Positions 31,854-41,628 of a stretch of 64,000 nucleotides of DNA are shown piece after piece (positions within the stretch are counted from its first letter, which is position 1; every line of letters begins with the position of its first letter). This DNA comes from CAYQEC01 sp964416425 (GTDB lineage Bacteria > Actinomycetota > Acidimicrobiia > Spongiisociales > UBA5794): positions 110,204 to 174,203 of the forward strand of contig CAYQEC010000002.1 of the NCBI GenBank assembly GCA_964416425.1, given 5' to 3'. The notes beneath the pieces are model-generated. The model was not told where the DNA came from and did not search any database. It saw only the letters and a list, made by a program, of their open reading frames with translations. Position numbers and translations under genes: made by a program.

Positions 31854-33142
31854 CCGCCCCTCCCCTCATCCTCACCGAGCGCATGACGGCCCATCCCTCC
31901 GACAGCCACACCATCGAGCGCTACGAGGCGACCGGCGGCTACGCCGCCCTCCGTAAGGGGCTGGAGGACATGACCCCGGAGCAGGTCGCCGCCGAGGTGA
32001 AGGCCTCCAACATCCGGGGGCGGGGAGGCGCCAACTTCCCGGCCGGGGTCAAGTGGGGGTTCCTCCCGCCGACCAAGCCCCGCTACCTCGTCGTCAACGG
32101 CGACGAGTCGGAGCCGGGCACCTTCAAGGACCGCCAGTTGATGGAGCGTGACCCGCATCAGCTCGTGGAGGGGGTGATCCTCGCCGCCTACGCCCTCGAG
32201 GTGAACCACGCCTTCATCTACATCCGGGGCGAGTACCCGAAGTCGGCCCGCCGGGTCCAGGCCGCGGTCGACGAGGCCTACCGCCGCGGCTACGTCGGCA
32301 AGGACATCCTGGGAACCGGCTTCGATCTGGAGATCACGGTGCACCTCGGGGCCGGCGCCTACATCTGCGGCGAGGAGACCGCCCTGCTCAACAGCCTGGA
32401 GGGGCGGCGCGGCGAACCCCGCATCAAGCCGCCGTTCCCGGCGGTGGAGGGCCTCTACGCCAAGCCGACGATCGTCAACAACGTCGAGACGTTGTCGAAC
32501 CTGCCGTGGATCGTGCTCAACGGCGGGGTGGAATACGCCCGGATCGGTCCCGAGACCTCCGCCGGCACCCGGCTCTTCTCGCTGTCGGGCCACATCGAGC
32601 GGCCCGGCAACTACGAGATCGTGATGGGCATGTCGTGGCGGGAGTTGATCTACGACATCGGCGGCGGCATTCCCGCCGGCCGCGCCCTCAAGACCTGGAT
32701 TCCCGGCGGGGCATCCGCCCCGTGGCTCGTCCCCGAGCACCTCGACACGCCCGTCACCATCGACGACGTCGCCCAGCAGGGAACGATGCTGGGGTCGGGG
32801 GCCGTCATCGTGATGGACGAGACCACCAACGTGCTGGCCGCCGCCCTCCGTATCGTCCGCTTCTTCGCTCACGAGTCCTGCGGGCAGTGCACCCCCTGTC
32901 GGGAGGGGACCACCTGGCTGGAGCGGGTCCTGGACCGGATCCTCGCCGGCGAGGGGAGGCCCTCTGACCTCGACCTGCTGCTCGACGTCAGCGACGGCAT
33001 CAGCCCCGGCCTGCGCTGGCCGCCGGTGATGACCACCATCTGCCCGCTCGGCCCGTCGGCGGTGTCGCCGGTGGTGTCGATCATGCAACACTTCCGCGAC
33101 GAGGTGGAGGCGATGATCACCAAGGGGGTGCCGGTTGCCTGA
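31850..33142 (+). CDS. nuoF: NADH-quinone oxidoreductase subunit F
   Basis: A 430-residue 51-kDa-type subunit that binds FMN and NADH and holds cluster N3. FMN/NADH motifs: RGRGGANFPAGVKW, NGDESEPGTFKDR and GAGAYICGEETALLNSLEG. N3 ligands lie in ESCGQCTPCREGTTW with the last cysteine in TTICPLGPSA. It starts with GTG overlapping the nuoE stop. This gene has no counterpart in the second operon. Confidence 0.96.
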   Translation: MTAPPLILTERMTAHPSDSHTIERYEATGGYAALRKGLEDMTPEQVAAEVKASNIRGRGGANFPAGVKWGFLPPTKPRYLVVNGDESEPGTFKDRQLMERDPHQLVEGVILAAYALEVNHAFIYIRGEYPKSARRVQAAVDEAYRRGYVGKDILGTGFDLEITVHLGAGAYICGEETALLNSLEGRRGEPRIKPPFPAVEGLYAKPTIVNNVETLSNLPWIVLNGGVEYARIGPETSAGTRLFSLSGHIERPGNYEIVMGMSWRELIYDIGGGIPAGRALKTWIPGGASAPWLVPEHLDTPVTIDDVAQQGTMLGSGAVIVMDETTNVLAAALRIVRFFAHESCGQCTPCREGTTWLERVLDRILAGEGRPSDLDLLLDVSDGISPGLRWPPVMTTICPLGPSAVSPVVSIMQHFRDEVEAMITKGVPVA

Positions 33143-35582
33143 CGAGGCCGGTGACATGGTCACGATCACCGTCGACGGCACCGAGATCCAGGTGCCGGCC
33201 GGGGAGCTGCTCATCAAGGCGGCCGAGGAGCACGGCATCTACATCCCGCGTTTCTGCTGGCACTCCCGCATGAAGCCGGTGGGCATGTGCCGGATGTGCC
33301 TCGTCGAAGTGCAGGGGCCGCGGGGCACGATGCTCACCACCTCGTGCACCACGCCCGTCACCGACGGCATGGTGGTGGACACCAAGTCCGCGGTGGTGGA
33401 GAAGGCCCAGGAGGGAGTGCTCGAGTACCTACTCATCAACCATCCCCTCGACTGCCCGGTGTGCGACAAGGGCGGCGAGTGCCCGCTGCAGGACCAGACA
33501 CTGGCGTACGGGCCGGGGGAGAGCCGGTTCGTCGAGGAGAAGCGGCATTTCGAGAAGCCGATCCCGATCTCGGATCTGGTGCTGCTCGACCGGGAGCGCT
33601 GCATCCTCTGCGCCCGCTGCACCCGTTTCAGCGAGGAGATCTCGGGCGATCCCCTCATCGAGTTCATGGATCGTGGCAACCACACCCAGGTGCTCACCTT
33701 CCCCGGCGAGCCCTTCACCTCGTACTTCTCCGGCAACACCGTGCAGATCTGTCCGGTGGGCGCCCTCACCGCCATTCCCTATCGATTCAAGGCCCGTCCC
33801 TGGGACCTCGAGGCGGTGGAGAGCGTCTCGCTGGTCGACTCGGTCGGCTCCAAGGTGTCGGTCCAGGCGAGCCAGAACGCGGTGGTGCGGATCGACGGCG
33901 TCGACAACGAGCCCACCAACCAGGGCTGGCTGTCGGACAAGGACCGCTTCTGCTTCGAGTACATCAACTCCCCGCAGCGCCTCACCGTGCCGCTGGTCCG
34001 CCAGGACGGCGAGCTGCGAGAGGGGACCTGGGGTGAGGCGCTGCAGGTCGTCGCCGACCGCCTCGGGGCCATCCCCGGCGCCGCGGTGGCGGGTCTGGGC
34101 GGCGCCCGCAACACCAACGAGGAAGCCTTCGCCTTCGGCAAGTTCCTCCGCACCGTCGTCGTCACCCCCCACATCGACGCCCAGCTCGGCGACGGGCTCG
34201 ACCCCCAGTTCCTCGCCGCCGTCACTCCCCGGGCCACCATCCCCGACCTGGAGCGGGCCAGGACGATCCTGCTGTGGGGCCCCGACCTCAAAGAGGAGTA
34301 CCCGGTGCTCTACCTGCGGGTGCGCCGGGCCGCCACCGCACTCGGGGCGACCCTGATCGTGGTGCACCCCCGCCGCACCGGGCTCCACGACGTCGCCACC
34401 CACACCCTCTCCTACCGGCCCGGGACCGGGCCCGAGGTGCTGGCCCGGCTGGCGAAGGGACGGGCCACCAAGGCGATCGCCCCGCTGCGCCGCGCCCTCA
34501 AGGAAGGATCGGTGGTGGCGATCGTGGGACGGACCGGGCTGGCGGAGGATCCTCGCCTCGCCGAGGCCGTCGCCGCCTTCGCCCGCGACCTGCCCGAAGC
34601 CACCATCATGCCGCTGGCCCGCCGCGGCAACGTCTTCGGCGCCCTCGACATGGGCCTGGCGCCCACCCTGCTCCCGGGCCGGGTCTCGGCGATCGGGGAG
34701 GAGGGGAGGCGACGCCTCGAGGAACACTGGGGACCCCTCCCCGAGGAGATGGGCCGCGACGCCACCGGGATCCTGCAGGGGCTGCGGGACGGTGAGCTGC
34801 GGGCCCTCGTCATGCTCGGGACCGACCCGGTCCGTGACCACCCCGACCCGCGCCTCGCCCGCGACGCCCTCGAGAACGCCGAGTTCGTGGTGGCCTTCGA
34901 CCTATTCCTCAGCGATTCCGCCGCTCTTGCCGACGTCGTGCTGCCGGTCGAGGGATTCGGGGAGGTGGAGGGCACCGTCACCAACCTCGAAGGCCGGGTC
35001 CAGAAGGTAAACCGGCTCCTCCCGGGTCCGGGCCAGACCCGGGTCGTCTGGTCGGCCCTCGACGACCTCTCCGTCCGCATGGGCGGGGTGCTCGGCGCCA
35101 CCTCCGCCACGGCGCTGCTGGAGGAGATCCGGGCGGTGGCTCCCGCCTACGGCGGCGTCAGCTGGGACCTGCTCGACTGGGGTGGCGGGCGGGAAGGGGT
35201 CGTGCTCCCCACCCCCGAGGGCCACCAGCCGCTCGAGTACATCCCGGTCGATCCCGGCCTCCCGCCCGGGCCCGACGGCTGGGGTCTCCATCTCGCCCGG
35301 GTGCTCTACGACGACGGGGTGCTCACCCGGATGAGCCCGTCGCTGGCGGCGCTGGCGCCGGAGGGTCGGGCCTACCTGCACCCGGCGGACGTCGCCGCGG
35401 CGTCACTCCACCCGGGATCCACGGTCACGGTGGCGGGGGAGGCGGGGAGCGTCGACCTGCCGCTCGGCATCGACGGTGGCCTCGTTCCGGGGACCGTCTA
35501 CGTGCCCGCCAATCTGGCGGCGACCGCCGGGCTGGGCGCGACGCCGGTGGTGACCGTCACCGCGGCGGGAGGGGAGGCCTGA
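33135..35582 (+). CDS. nuoG: NADH-quinone oxidoreductase subunit G
   Basis: An 815-residue 75-kDa-type subunit. The N-terminal ferredoxin domain has CWHSRMKPVGMCRMC for the [2Fe-2S] cluster; CPVCDKGGECPLQD and CILCARCTRFSEE, with a later ICPVGALT, supply [4Fe-4S] ligands. The remainder is a degenerate molybdopterin-oxidoreductase domain with LEGRVQKV near 630. TTG at 33135 follows AGGGGGTG and overlaps nuoF; ATG at 33156 is the alternative and would cost seven residues. Confidence 0.94.
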   Translation: MPDEAGDMVTITVDGTEIQVPAGELLIKAAEEHGIYIPRFCWHSRMKPVGMCRMCLVEVQGPRGTMLTTSCTTPVTDGMVVDTKSAVVEKAQEGVLEYLLINHPLDCPVCDKGGECPLQDQTLAYGPGESRFVEEKRHFEKPIPISDLVLLDRERCILCARCTRFSEEISGDPLIEFMDRGNHTQVLTFPGEPFTSYFSGNTVQICPVGALTAIPYRFKARPWDLEAVESVSLVDSVGSKVSVQASQNAVVRIDGVDNEPTNQGWLSDKDRFCFEYINSPQRLTVPLVRQDGELREGTWGEALQVVADRLGAIPGAAVAGLGGARNTNEEAFAFGKFLRTVVVTPHIDAQLGDGLDPQFLAAVTPRATIPDLERARTILLWGPDLKEEYPVLYLRVRRAATALGATLIVVHPRRTGLHDVATHTLSYRPGTGPEVLARLAKGRATKAIAPLRRALKEGSVVAIVGRTGLAEDPRLAEAVAAFARDLPEATIMPLARRGNVFGALDMGLAPTLLPGRVSAIGEEGRRRLEEHWGPLPEEMGRDATGILQGLRDGELRALVMLGTDPVRDHPDPRLARDALENAEFVVAFDLFLSDSAALADVVLPVEGFGEVEGTVTNLEGRVQKVNRLLPGPGQTRVVWSALDDLSVRMGGVLGATSATALLEEIRAVAPAYGGVSWDLLDWGGGREGVVLPTPEGHQPLEYIPVDPGLPPGPDGWGLHLARVLYDDGVLTRMSPSLAALAPEGRAYLHPADVAAASLHPGSTVTVAGEAGSVDLPLGIDGGLVPGTVYVPANLAATAGLGATPVVTVTAAGGEA

Positions 35583-36637
35583 TGCTCACCGGATGGGAGG
35601 TGTTCCTGGAGGCGGCGATCAAGGCGGTGGCGGTCTTCGCCATGCTGCTCACCGTCACCATCCTGCTGGTGTGGATGGAGCGCAAGATCGTCGCCGACAT
35701 GCAGAACCGGATCGGCCCCTACCGGGCCGGACCGTGGGGCATCCTCCAGACCGTCGCCGACGGGCTCAAGCTGCTCTTCAAGGAATCGGTCACCCCCCGC
35801 AAGGTCGACTACGCCATCTACATCGCCGCCCCGGTGGCCGCCCTCGTCCCGGCGCTGCTCATCTTCCTCGTGATCCCGATCGGGCAACCGTTCCACATCG
35901 GGGACCGGCTCATCGAACTGTCCGGCACCGACCTCAACGTGGGTGTGCTCTACATCCTCTCCCTGTCGTCGATGGCGGTGTACGCGGTGGTGCTCGCCGG
36001 ATGGTCTTCCGGCTCCAAATACCCGCTGCTGGGGGCGGTGCGGGCCAGCGCCCAGATGATCTCCTATGAGGCGGCGATGGGGCTGGCGCTGGTGCCGGTC
36101 ATCCTCTTCACCCGTACCGCCTCCCTCACCGGGATCGTCGACGCCCAGGGCGGCGACACCCTCGGCTTCCTCGGGGTGTGGAACGTGGTGCTGGTGCCGT
36201 CGTTCGTGATCTTCTTCATCTCCGGGATCGCCGAGACCAACCGCGCCCCCTTCGACCTCGTCGAGGCCGAGAACGAGCTGGTCGGCGGCTACCACACCGA
36301 GTACTCCGGCTTCCGCTTCGCCATGTTCTTCCTCGCCGAGTACATCAACATCTTCAACATCTCGGCGATCACGGTGACCCTCTTCCTCGGCGGCTGGTAC
36401 GGCCCCGACTTCGGCACGCCCGCCGCGGTCGCCTGGGTGTTCCCGATCCTGTGGTTCTTCCTGAAGACGTTCCTGCTCGTGTTCGTCTTCATCTGGGTCC
36501 GGGCCACCCTGCCCCGGATGCGGTACGACCAGTTGATGAGCTTCGGCTGGAAGCGGCTGATCCCGGCCAGCCTGCTGTGGATCGCACTGTCGACCCTGGC
36601 CGTCGCCTACCGGCGGCTCGGCCTGCCATGGACGTGA
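35582..36637 (+). CDS. nuoH: NADH-quinone oxidoreductase subunit H
   Basis: A 351-residue, eight-helix membrane subunit at the junction of the arms. The WMERKIVADMQNRIGPYRAG motif after helix 1, and the acidic loops NRAPFDLVEAENELVGGYH and EYSGFRFAMFFLAEY, line the quinone entry and proton path. All key acidic residues expected of NuoH are visible. ATG overlaps the nuoG stop (TGATG). Confidence 0.96.
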   Translation: MLTGWEVFLEAAIKAVAVFAMLLTVTILLVWMERKIVADMQNRIGPYRAGPWGILQTVADGLKLLFKESVTPRKVDYAIYIAAPVAALVPALLIFLVIPIGQPFHIGDRLIELSGTDLNVGVLYILSLSSMAVYAVVLAGWSSGSKYPLLGAVRASAQMISYEAAMGLALVPVILFTRTASLTGIVDAQGGDTLGFLGVWNVVLVPSFVIFFISGIAETNRAPFDLVEAENELVGGYHTEYSGFRFAMFFLAEYINIFNISAITVTLFLGGWYGPDFGTPAAVAWVFPILWFFLKTFLLVFVFIWVRATLPRMRYDQLMSFGWKRLIPASLLWIALSTLAVAYRRLGLPWT

Positions 36638-36648
36638 GGTAAGCGCGG

Positions 36649-37338
36649 ATGGGTTGGTTCTCAGAGATGCTCGGTCCCTTCCAGGGATTCGCCACCACCT
36701 TCCGGCAGATGTTCAAGCCGCGGGTCACCGTCTCCTACCCGCGGGAGAAGCGGGTGAAGCCGCAGCGCTTCCACGGCCGTCACATCCTCAACCGCTACCC
36801 GGACGGCATGGAGAAGTGCATCGGATGCGAGCTGTGCGCCGGGGTGTGCCCGGCCCGCTGCATCTACGTCCGGGGTGCCGACAACCCTCCGGAACAGCCG
36901 GTCTCGCCGGGGGAGCGGTTCGGGTTCGTGTACGACATCAACATGCTGCGCTGCATCTTCTGCGGCCTCTGCGTCGAGGCCTGCCCCACCGAGGCGATCA
37001 CGATGACCCACCTCTTCGAGATGTCGGTCACCAATCGTGCCGATGCCATTTACACCAAGGCCGAGCTCCTGGTGGAGCCGGACGGGACCCCCAACCATCC
37101 GCAACCCGCCAACCCGCTCATCGACCTCGACGAGCTGCGCCTCGGCTCGGGGTGGCTGCGGGCCACCTCCCCGTCGGGCCGCGCCGACTACGAGGGCGTC
37201 ACCGCTTGGACCCCGTCGGCCACCGCCGGGGACCTTCCACCCGAGCAGGGCCAGCGCCGGCCGGGGCCGGCCGCCGGGGAGGCCGACGAGGTGGCGGCGG
37301 CCGGTGACGTCGACCGAGACGGGGAGGAAGCCCCGTGA
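36649..37338 (+). CDS. nuoI: NADH-quinone oxidoreductase subunit I
   Basis: A 229-residue peripheral subunit with two [4Fe-4S] clusters (N6a, N6b): CIGCELCAGVCPARC and CIFCGLCVEACP. An N-terminal amphipathic helix precedes VTVSYPREK. About 60 residues of low-complexity tail (Gly/Pro/Asp) extend beyond the usual end and are absent from the second operon's NuoI. ATG lies 11 bases after nuoH. Confidence 0.95.
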   Translation: MGWFSEMLGPFQGFATTFRQMFKPRVTVSYPREKRVKPQRFHGRHILNRYPDGMEKCIGCELCAGVCPARCIYVRGADNPPEQPVSPGERFGFVYDINMLRCIFCGLCVEACPTEAITMTHLFEMSVTNRADAIYTKAELLVEPDGTPNHPQPANPLIDLDELRLGSGWLRATSPSGRADYEGVTAWTPSATAGDLPPEQGQRRPGPAAGEADEVAAAGDVDRDGEEAP

Positions 37339-37889
37339 TTGAGGTCATCGTCTTCGCCATCTTCGCCGTGGCCGCCGTCGCCGGCGCCGTCACCCTGGTG
37401 GCGTCCCGCAACTCGGTGCACTCGGCGGTGGGGCTGCTGGTGACGATGTTCTCGATGGCGGTCTTCTACGTACTCAACGGCGCCCACTTCGTGGCGGTGG
37501 TGCAGGTCCTCATCTACGCCGGCGCGGTGATGACGCTGTTCCTGTTCGTGATCATGCTCATCGGGGTCGACAGGTCCGAGGAGCGGGAGGAGCGCATCCC
37601 GTTCCAGCGGCCGCTGGTGATGGTGCTCGGCAGCGGCCTGCTGGTGCTGATCCTGCTGGCGGGACGCGCCGTCTGGGTGATCCGGGGCGGGCGCTCCGGC
37701 GTCGCGGTCGGCACTATCGAGGAGATCTCGGATCGCCTCTTCGGCACCTGGATGCTCCCGTTCGAGTCGACGGTGCTGCTGCTCACCATCGCCGCGGTGG
37801 GCACGGTGGCGCTGGCCCGCTACGGCGGCCGGTCCCGCCACGCCGAGTTCAGCGGCGGCGACGACGACGAACCGGAGGCGGGGGACTGA
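37335..37889 (+). CDS. nuoJ: NADH-quinone oxidoreductase subunit J
   Basis: A 184-residue, five-helix proton-pumping-arm subunit. The conserved third-helix region VVQVLIYAGAVMTLFLFVIML is intact. The tail is acidic (GGDDDEPEAGD). GTG at 37335 overlaps the nuoI stop. Its stop overlaps nuoK. Confidence 0.93.
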   Translation: MIEVIVFAIFAVAAVAGAVTLVASRNSVHSAVGLLVTMFSMAVFYVLNGAHFVAVVQVLIYAGAVMTLFLFVIMLIGVDRSEEREERIPFQRPLVMVLGSGLLVLILLAGRAVWVIRGGRSGVAVGTIEEISDRLFGTWMLPFESTVLLLTIAAVGTVALARYGGRSRHAEFSGGDDDEPEAGD

Positions 37890-38194
37890 TGGAGGTCACG
37901 GGCGGCTGGTACATGGCATTGGGGGCGGTGCTCTTCTCCATCGGCGCCGCCGGCCTCCTGCTGCGCCGCAACGCCTTGGTCATGTTCATGTCGATCGAGC
38001 TCATGCTCAACGCCGTCAACCTCAGCTTCGTCGCCGCCGGCAACGAGCTGGGGTCGCTCGACGGGCAGCTCGCCGTGCTGTTCGTGATGGTGGTGGCCGC
38101 CGCGGAGGTCACGGTCGGGCTGGCGATCATCGTCATGGTGTTCCGGCGGCGGGCGACCGCCAGTGTCGACGAGCTGTCGGGGATGGGGGGCTGA
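37889..38194 (+). CDS. nuoK: NADH-quinone oxidoreductase subunit K
   Basis: A 101-residue, three-helix subunit. Both membrane glutamates are visible: in MSIELMLNAVNLSF and in VVAAAEVTVGLAI. Family length is exact. ATG overlaps the nuoJ stop (TGATG). Confidence 0.95.
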   Translation: MEVTGGWYMALGAVLFSIGAAGLLLRRNALVMFMSIELMLNAVNLSFVAAGNELGSLDGQLAVLFVMVVAAAEVTVGLAIIVMVFRRRATASVDELSGMGG

Positions 38195-38198
38195 GGGC

Positions 38199-40085
38199 AT
38201 GACCGACCTGATCTGGCTGGTGATCGCCCTGCCGCTGCTCGGCGCCGTCGGGCTGCTCTTCCTCGGCCGCCGCCTCGGCGAGCCCGCGGCCGGCTGGGTG
38301 GCGTCGGCGACGGTGGTGGTGTCGTTCCTCATCGCCCTGGTGGCGGCGATCGACTTCTTCGGGGGCGGCGCCGGGGCCGAGCCGCAGCGGGTGATGCTCT
38401 TCGAGTGGATCCCCGGCCTTGGGATCGACTTCCAGCTCCTGTGGGACCCGCTCTCGGCGCTCATGACCCTCGTGGTCACCGGCGTCGGGGCCCTCATCCA
38501 CGTCTACTCGATCGGGTACATGCACGGCGACGCCCGCTTCGTGCGCTTCTTCAGCTACCTCAACCTGTTCATCATGTCGATGCTGACCCTGGTGCTGGGC
38601 GACAACTTCGCGGTGCTGTTCATCGGCTGGGAGCTGGTGGGGCTCAGCTCGTACCTGCTCATCTCGTTCTGGTTCGAGAAGCCGTCGGCGGCCGCCGCCG
38701 GCAAGAAGGCGTTCGTCGTCAACCGGATCGGCGACCTCGGCTTCCTCGTGGCCCTCATGCTGATCTTCGCCACCTTCGGCTCGCTCGCCTTCGGGGACGT
38801 CTTCTCACGGGCGCCCGACCTGCTGAAGCACGGCGGCACCACGGCGACCGCCATCACCCTGCTGCTGCTGCTCGGAGCCGCCGGCAAGTCGGCCCAGCTC
38901 CCGCTCTACGTCTGGCTCCCCGACGCCATGGAGGGCCCCACCCCGGTCTCGGCCCTGATCCACGCCGCCACCATGGTCACCGCCGGTGTCTACATGGTGG
39001 CCCGCACCGGGGCGCTGTTCGAGCTGGCGCCCTTCTCGGCGGGCGTCGTCGCCACCGTCGGCACCGTCACCGCCCTCTACGCCGCGACGATCGCCATCGG
39101 CCAGCGGGACATCAAGCGCATCCTCGCCTACTCGACGATCAGCCAGCTCGGCTACATGTTCCTCGGGGTCGGGGTCGCCGCCTACGTCGCCGGCACCTTC
39201 CACCTCATGACTCATTCCTTCTTCAAGGCCCTGCTGTTCCTCGGCGCCGGGTCGGTGATCCACGCCATGGCGGGAGAGCAGGGGGTGTGGAAGATGGGCG
39301 GCCTCCGCAAGGTGTTGCCGGTCACCTACGCCACCATGGCCGTCGCCTGGCTCGCCATCAGCGGCATCCCGCCCTTCTCCGGGTTCTGGTCGAAGGACGA
39401 GATCCTCGCCGTGACCTTCGCCAAGGGCGGCTGGTACGTGGCGCTGTGGGCGGTCGGGGTCGTCACCGCCGGTCTCACCGCCTTCTACATGAGCAGGCTC
39501 ATCTTCCTCACCTTCTGGGGTGCGCCCCGCTGGGACGAAGGGGTCGAACCGCACGAGTCGCCGTCGGTGATGACCCGGCCGCTGCTCGCCCTGGCGGCGC
39601 TGGCTGCCGTCGGTGGGCTGGTGAACATGCCGTGGACCCCCGCCCTCGAGCACTTCATGGAGCCCGCCTTCGCCGGGCTCCACCAGGGCCACCTGCCCTC
39701 CGGGGCGACGTCGTGGCTGCTGGGGGCGATCTCGGTCGGGGCGGCGGTCATCGGGATCCTCTACGGCTACCGCCGCTACGTCGCGGCCACCCTTCCCGAC
39801 GAGACCGGGGCGGGATGGGACCTGTTGGAGCAGGGCTACCGGGTCGACGACCTCTACGGGGCCACGGTGGTGCTGCCCGGGAAGCGGGTGGCCGAGGCGA
39901 TGGCGTTCCAGGCCGACGCCAAGGTCCTCGACGGCGCCGTCAACGGGGTCGGGGCCGCCGTCAAGGAGATCGCCGCCCGGCTCAAACCGATCCAGTCGGG
40001 CCTGGTCCGCAGCTACGGAGCGGCGATCCTGCTCGGCGCGGTCGGGGTGCTGCTTGTCATGCTGCTGCGGGGAGGCGGGCTGTGA
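38199..40085 (+). CDS. nuoL: NADH-quinone oxidoreductase subunit L
   Basis: A 628-residue antiporter-like subunit with a long C-terminal lateral helix. Key residues appear in GWELVGLSSYLLI (Glu), GKSAQLPLYVWLPDAMEGPTP (Lys), and KDEILA. ATG at 38199, four bases after nuoK, is preferred over an upstream in-frame start inside nuoK. It is 76 residues shorter than the NuoL of the second operon. Confidence 0.95.
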   Translation: MTDLIWLVIALPLLGAVGLLFLGRRLGEPAAGWVASATVVVSFLIALVAAIDFFGGGAGAEPQRVMLFEWIPGLGIDFQLLWDPLSALMTLVVTGVGALIHVYSIGYMHGDARFVRFFSYLNLFIMSMLTLVLGDNFAVLFIGWELVGLSSYLLISFWFEKPSAAAAGKKAFVVNRIGDLGFLVALMLIFATFGSLAFGDVFSRAPDLLKHGGTTATAITLLLLLGAAGKSAQLPLYVWLPDAMEGPTPVSALIHAATMVTAGVYMVARTGALFELAPFSAGVVATVGTVTALYAATIAIGQRDIKRILAYSTISQLGYMFLGVGVAAYVAGTFHLMTHSFFKALLFLGAGSVIHAMAGEQGVWKMGGLRKVLPVTYATMAVAWLAISGIPPFSGFWSKDEILAVTFAKGGWYVALWAVGVVTAGLTAFYMSRLIFLTFWGAPRWDEGVEPHESPSVMTRPLLALAALAAVGGLVNMPWTPALEHFMEPAFAGLHQGHLPSGATSWLLGAISVGAAVIGILYGYRRYVAATLPDETGAGWDLLEQGYRVDDLYGATVVLPGKRVAEAMAFQADAKVLDGAVNGVGAAVKEIAARLKPIQSGLVRSYGAAILLGAVGVLLVMLLRGGGL

Positions 40086-41626
40086 CCGGCTTCCCCACCA
40101 TCGCACTGCTCGTCGTGCTTCCCCTCGTCGGCGCCCTCGTGGTGGGGCTGGTCCCCAAGAGCCGCCGGGAGTTGCTGTTCCCGCTCGCGGTGGCGATGAG
40201 CATGCTGCCGCTGGCCGTCGCCGGCTACATCCTGTGGGAGTTCCAGGTCGGCGACGCCGGCTACCAGTTCACCCAGCAGGTGTTGTGGTACCAGCCGTGG
40301 GGCATCTCCTGGAACGTCGGCATCGACGGGATCTCGTTGCTGTTGGTGGCGCTCACCGCCCTGCTGTTCCCGCTCTCGATCGCGGCCTCCCGGTCGGTCG
40401 AGAAGGACCTCAAAATGTACCTGGTCGTCATGCTGGTGCTGGAGACCGGGCTGCTCGGGGTGTTCGTCGCTCTCGATCTCATCCTCTTCTTCGTGTTCTT
40501 CGAGGTCACCCTGGTGCCGATGTACCTGCTGATCGGGATCTGGGGGAGCGGCCGCCGGGTCTATGCCGCCGTCAAGTTCGTGATCTACACCGCGCTCGGG
40601 TCCGCCCTGATGCTGACCGGGATCGTGTGGCTCGGGGTGGTGGGGGACACCTTCGACTTCCGCCAGCTTCTCGACGTCCCGCTCAGCTCGACCCAGCAGC
40701 TCTGGCTGTTCCTCGGCTTCGGGCTCGCCTTCGCCATCAAGGTGCCGCTGTTCCCGTTCCACACCTGGCTGCCCGACGCCCACACCGAGGCTCCCACCGC
40801 CGGCTCGGTGCTGCTCGCCGGGGTGCTGCTCAAGCTCGGCGCCTATGGCTTCATCCGCTTCAACCTGACCCTGTTCCCCGACGCCGCGGTGCGGCTCGCC
40901 CCCTGGCTGGTGGCCCTGGCGGTGATCGGCATCGTCTACGGCGCCGCCGTCGCCATCGTGCAGCCCGACGTGAAACGGCTCGTCGCCTACTCCTCGGTGA
41001 GCCACCTCGGCTTCATCGTGCTCGGTATCTTCGCCATGACCAGCCAGGGCTTGCAGGGCGGGGTGATCCAGATGGTGAACCACGGCCTCACCACCGGGGC
41101 TCTCTTCCTGCTGGTGGGGATGATCTACGACCGGCGCCACACCCGGCAGATCGACGAGTACGGGGGGATCGCGGCGGTGATGCCGATCTTTGCCGGCGTC
41201 TTCCTGTTCACCGCCTTCGCCTCGATCGGGCTCCCCGGCCTCAACGGCTTCGTCGGCGAGTTCAACATCCTGCTCGGCAGCTACCTCCGCTTCCCGGCGG
41301 CGGCCGTTATCGCCGCCACCGGCGTGATCCTGGCGGCGGTCTACCTGCTGTGGGCCTACGAGCGCATCTTCACCGGCCCGATCGTCCGCCCGGCGAACGA
41401 GAAGCTGCTCGACCTCGACTTCCGGGAGAAGGCGATCCTGCTGCCGCTGGTGGTGCTGATCGTGTTCCTCGGGGTGTACCCGAAGCCGGCGCTCGACCGG
41501 ATCGAGCCCTCGGTCGGGGCGGTGCTGGAGCGGATCGAGGCCACCACCGGCTTCGACGTGCCCGAGTTCGGCCTCCCGGCCGACCTGATCCGGCAGGCGC
41601 CCGAGTCGCCGGTGGGGGAGGAGTAG
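40082..41626 (+). CDS. nuoM: NADH-quinone oxidoreductase subunit M
   Basis: A 514-residue antiporter-like subunit. Conserved Glu in FFEVTLVPMYLLIGIWG, Lys in AIKVPLFPFHTWLPDAHTEA, and a second Lys in VQPDVKRLVAYSSVSHLG. GTG at 40082 overlaps the nuoL stop (GTGA). Fourteen helices are predicted. Confidence 0.95.
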   Translation: MTGFPTIALLVVLPLVGALVVGLVPKSRRELLFPLAVAMSMLPLAVAGYILWEFQVGDAGYQFTQQVLWYQPWGISWNVGIDGISLLLVALTALLFPLSIAASRSVEKDLKMYLVVMLVLETGLLGVFVALDLILFFVFFEVTLVPMYLLIGIWGSGRRVYAAVKFVIYTALGSALMLTGIVWLGVVGDTFDFRQLLDVPLSSTQQLWLFLGFGLAFAIKVPLFPFHTWLPDAHTEAPTAGSVLLAGVLLKLGAYGFIRFNLTLFPDAAVRLAPWLVALAVIGIVYGAAVAIVQPDVKRLVAYSSVSHLGFIVLGIFAMTSQGLQGGVIQMVNHGLTTGALFLLVGMIYDRRHTRQIDEYGGIAAVMPIFAGVFLFTAFASIGLPGLNGFVGEFNILLGSYLRFPAAAVIAATGVILAAVYLLWAYERIFTGPIVRPANEKLLDLDFREKAILLPLVVLIVFLGVYPKPALDRIEPSVGAVLERIEATTGFDVPEFGLPADLIRQAPESPVGEE

Positions 41627-41628
41627 CC

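Noticed and set aside
32506..35381. Frames on both strands inside nuoF and nuoG that could suggest frameshifts.
   Set aside because: The nuoF and nuoG frames are continuous and carry all cluster motifs in order.
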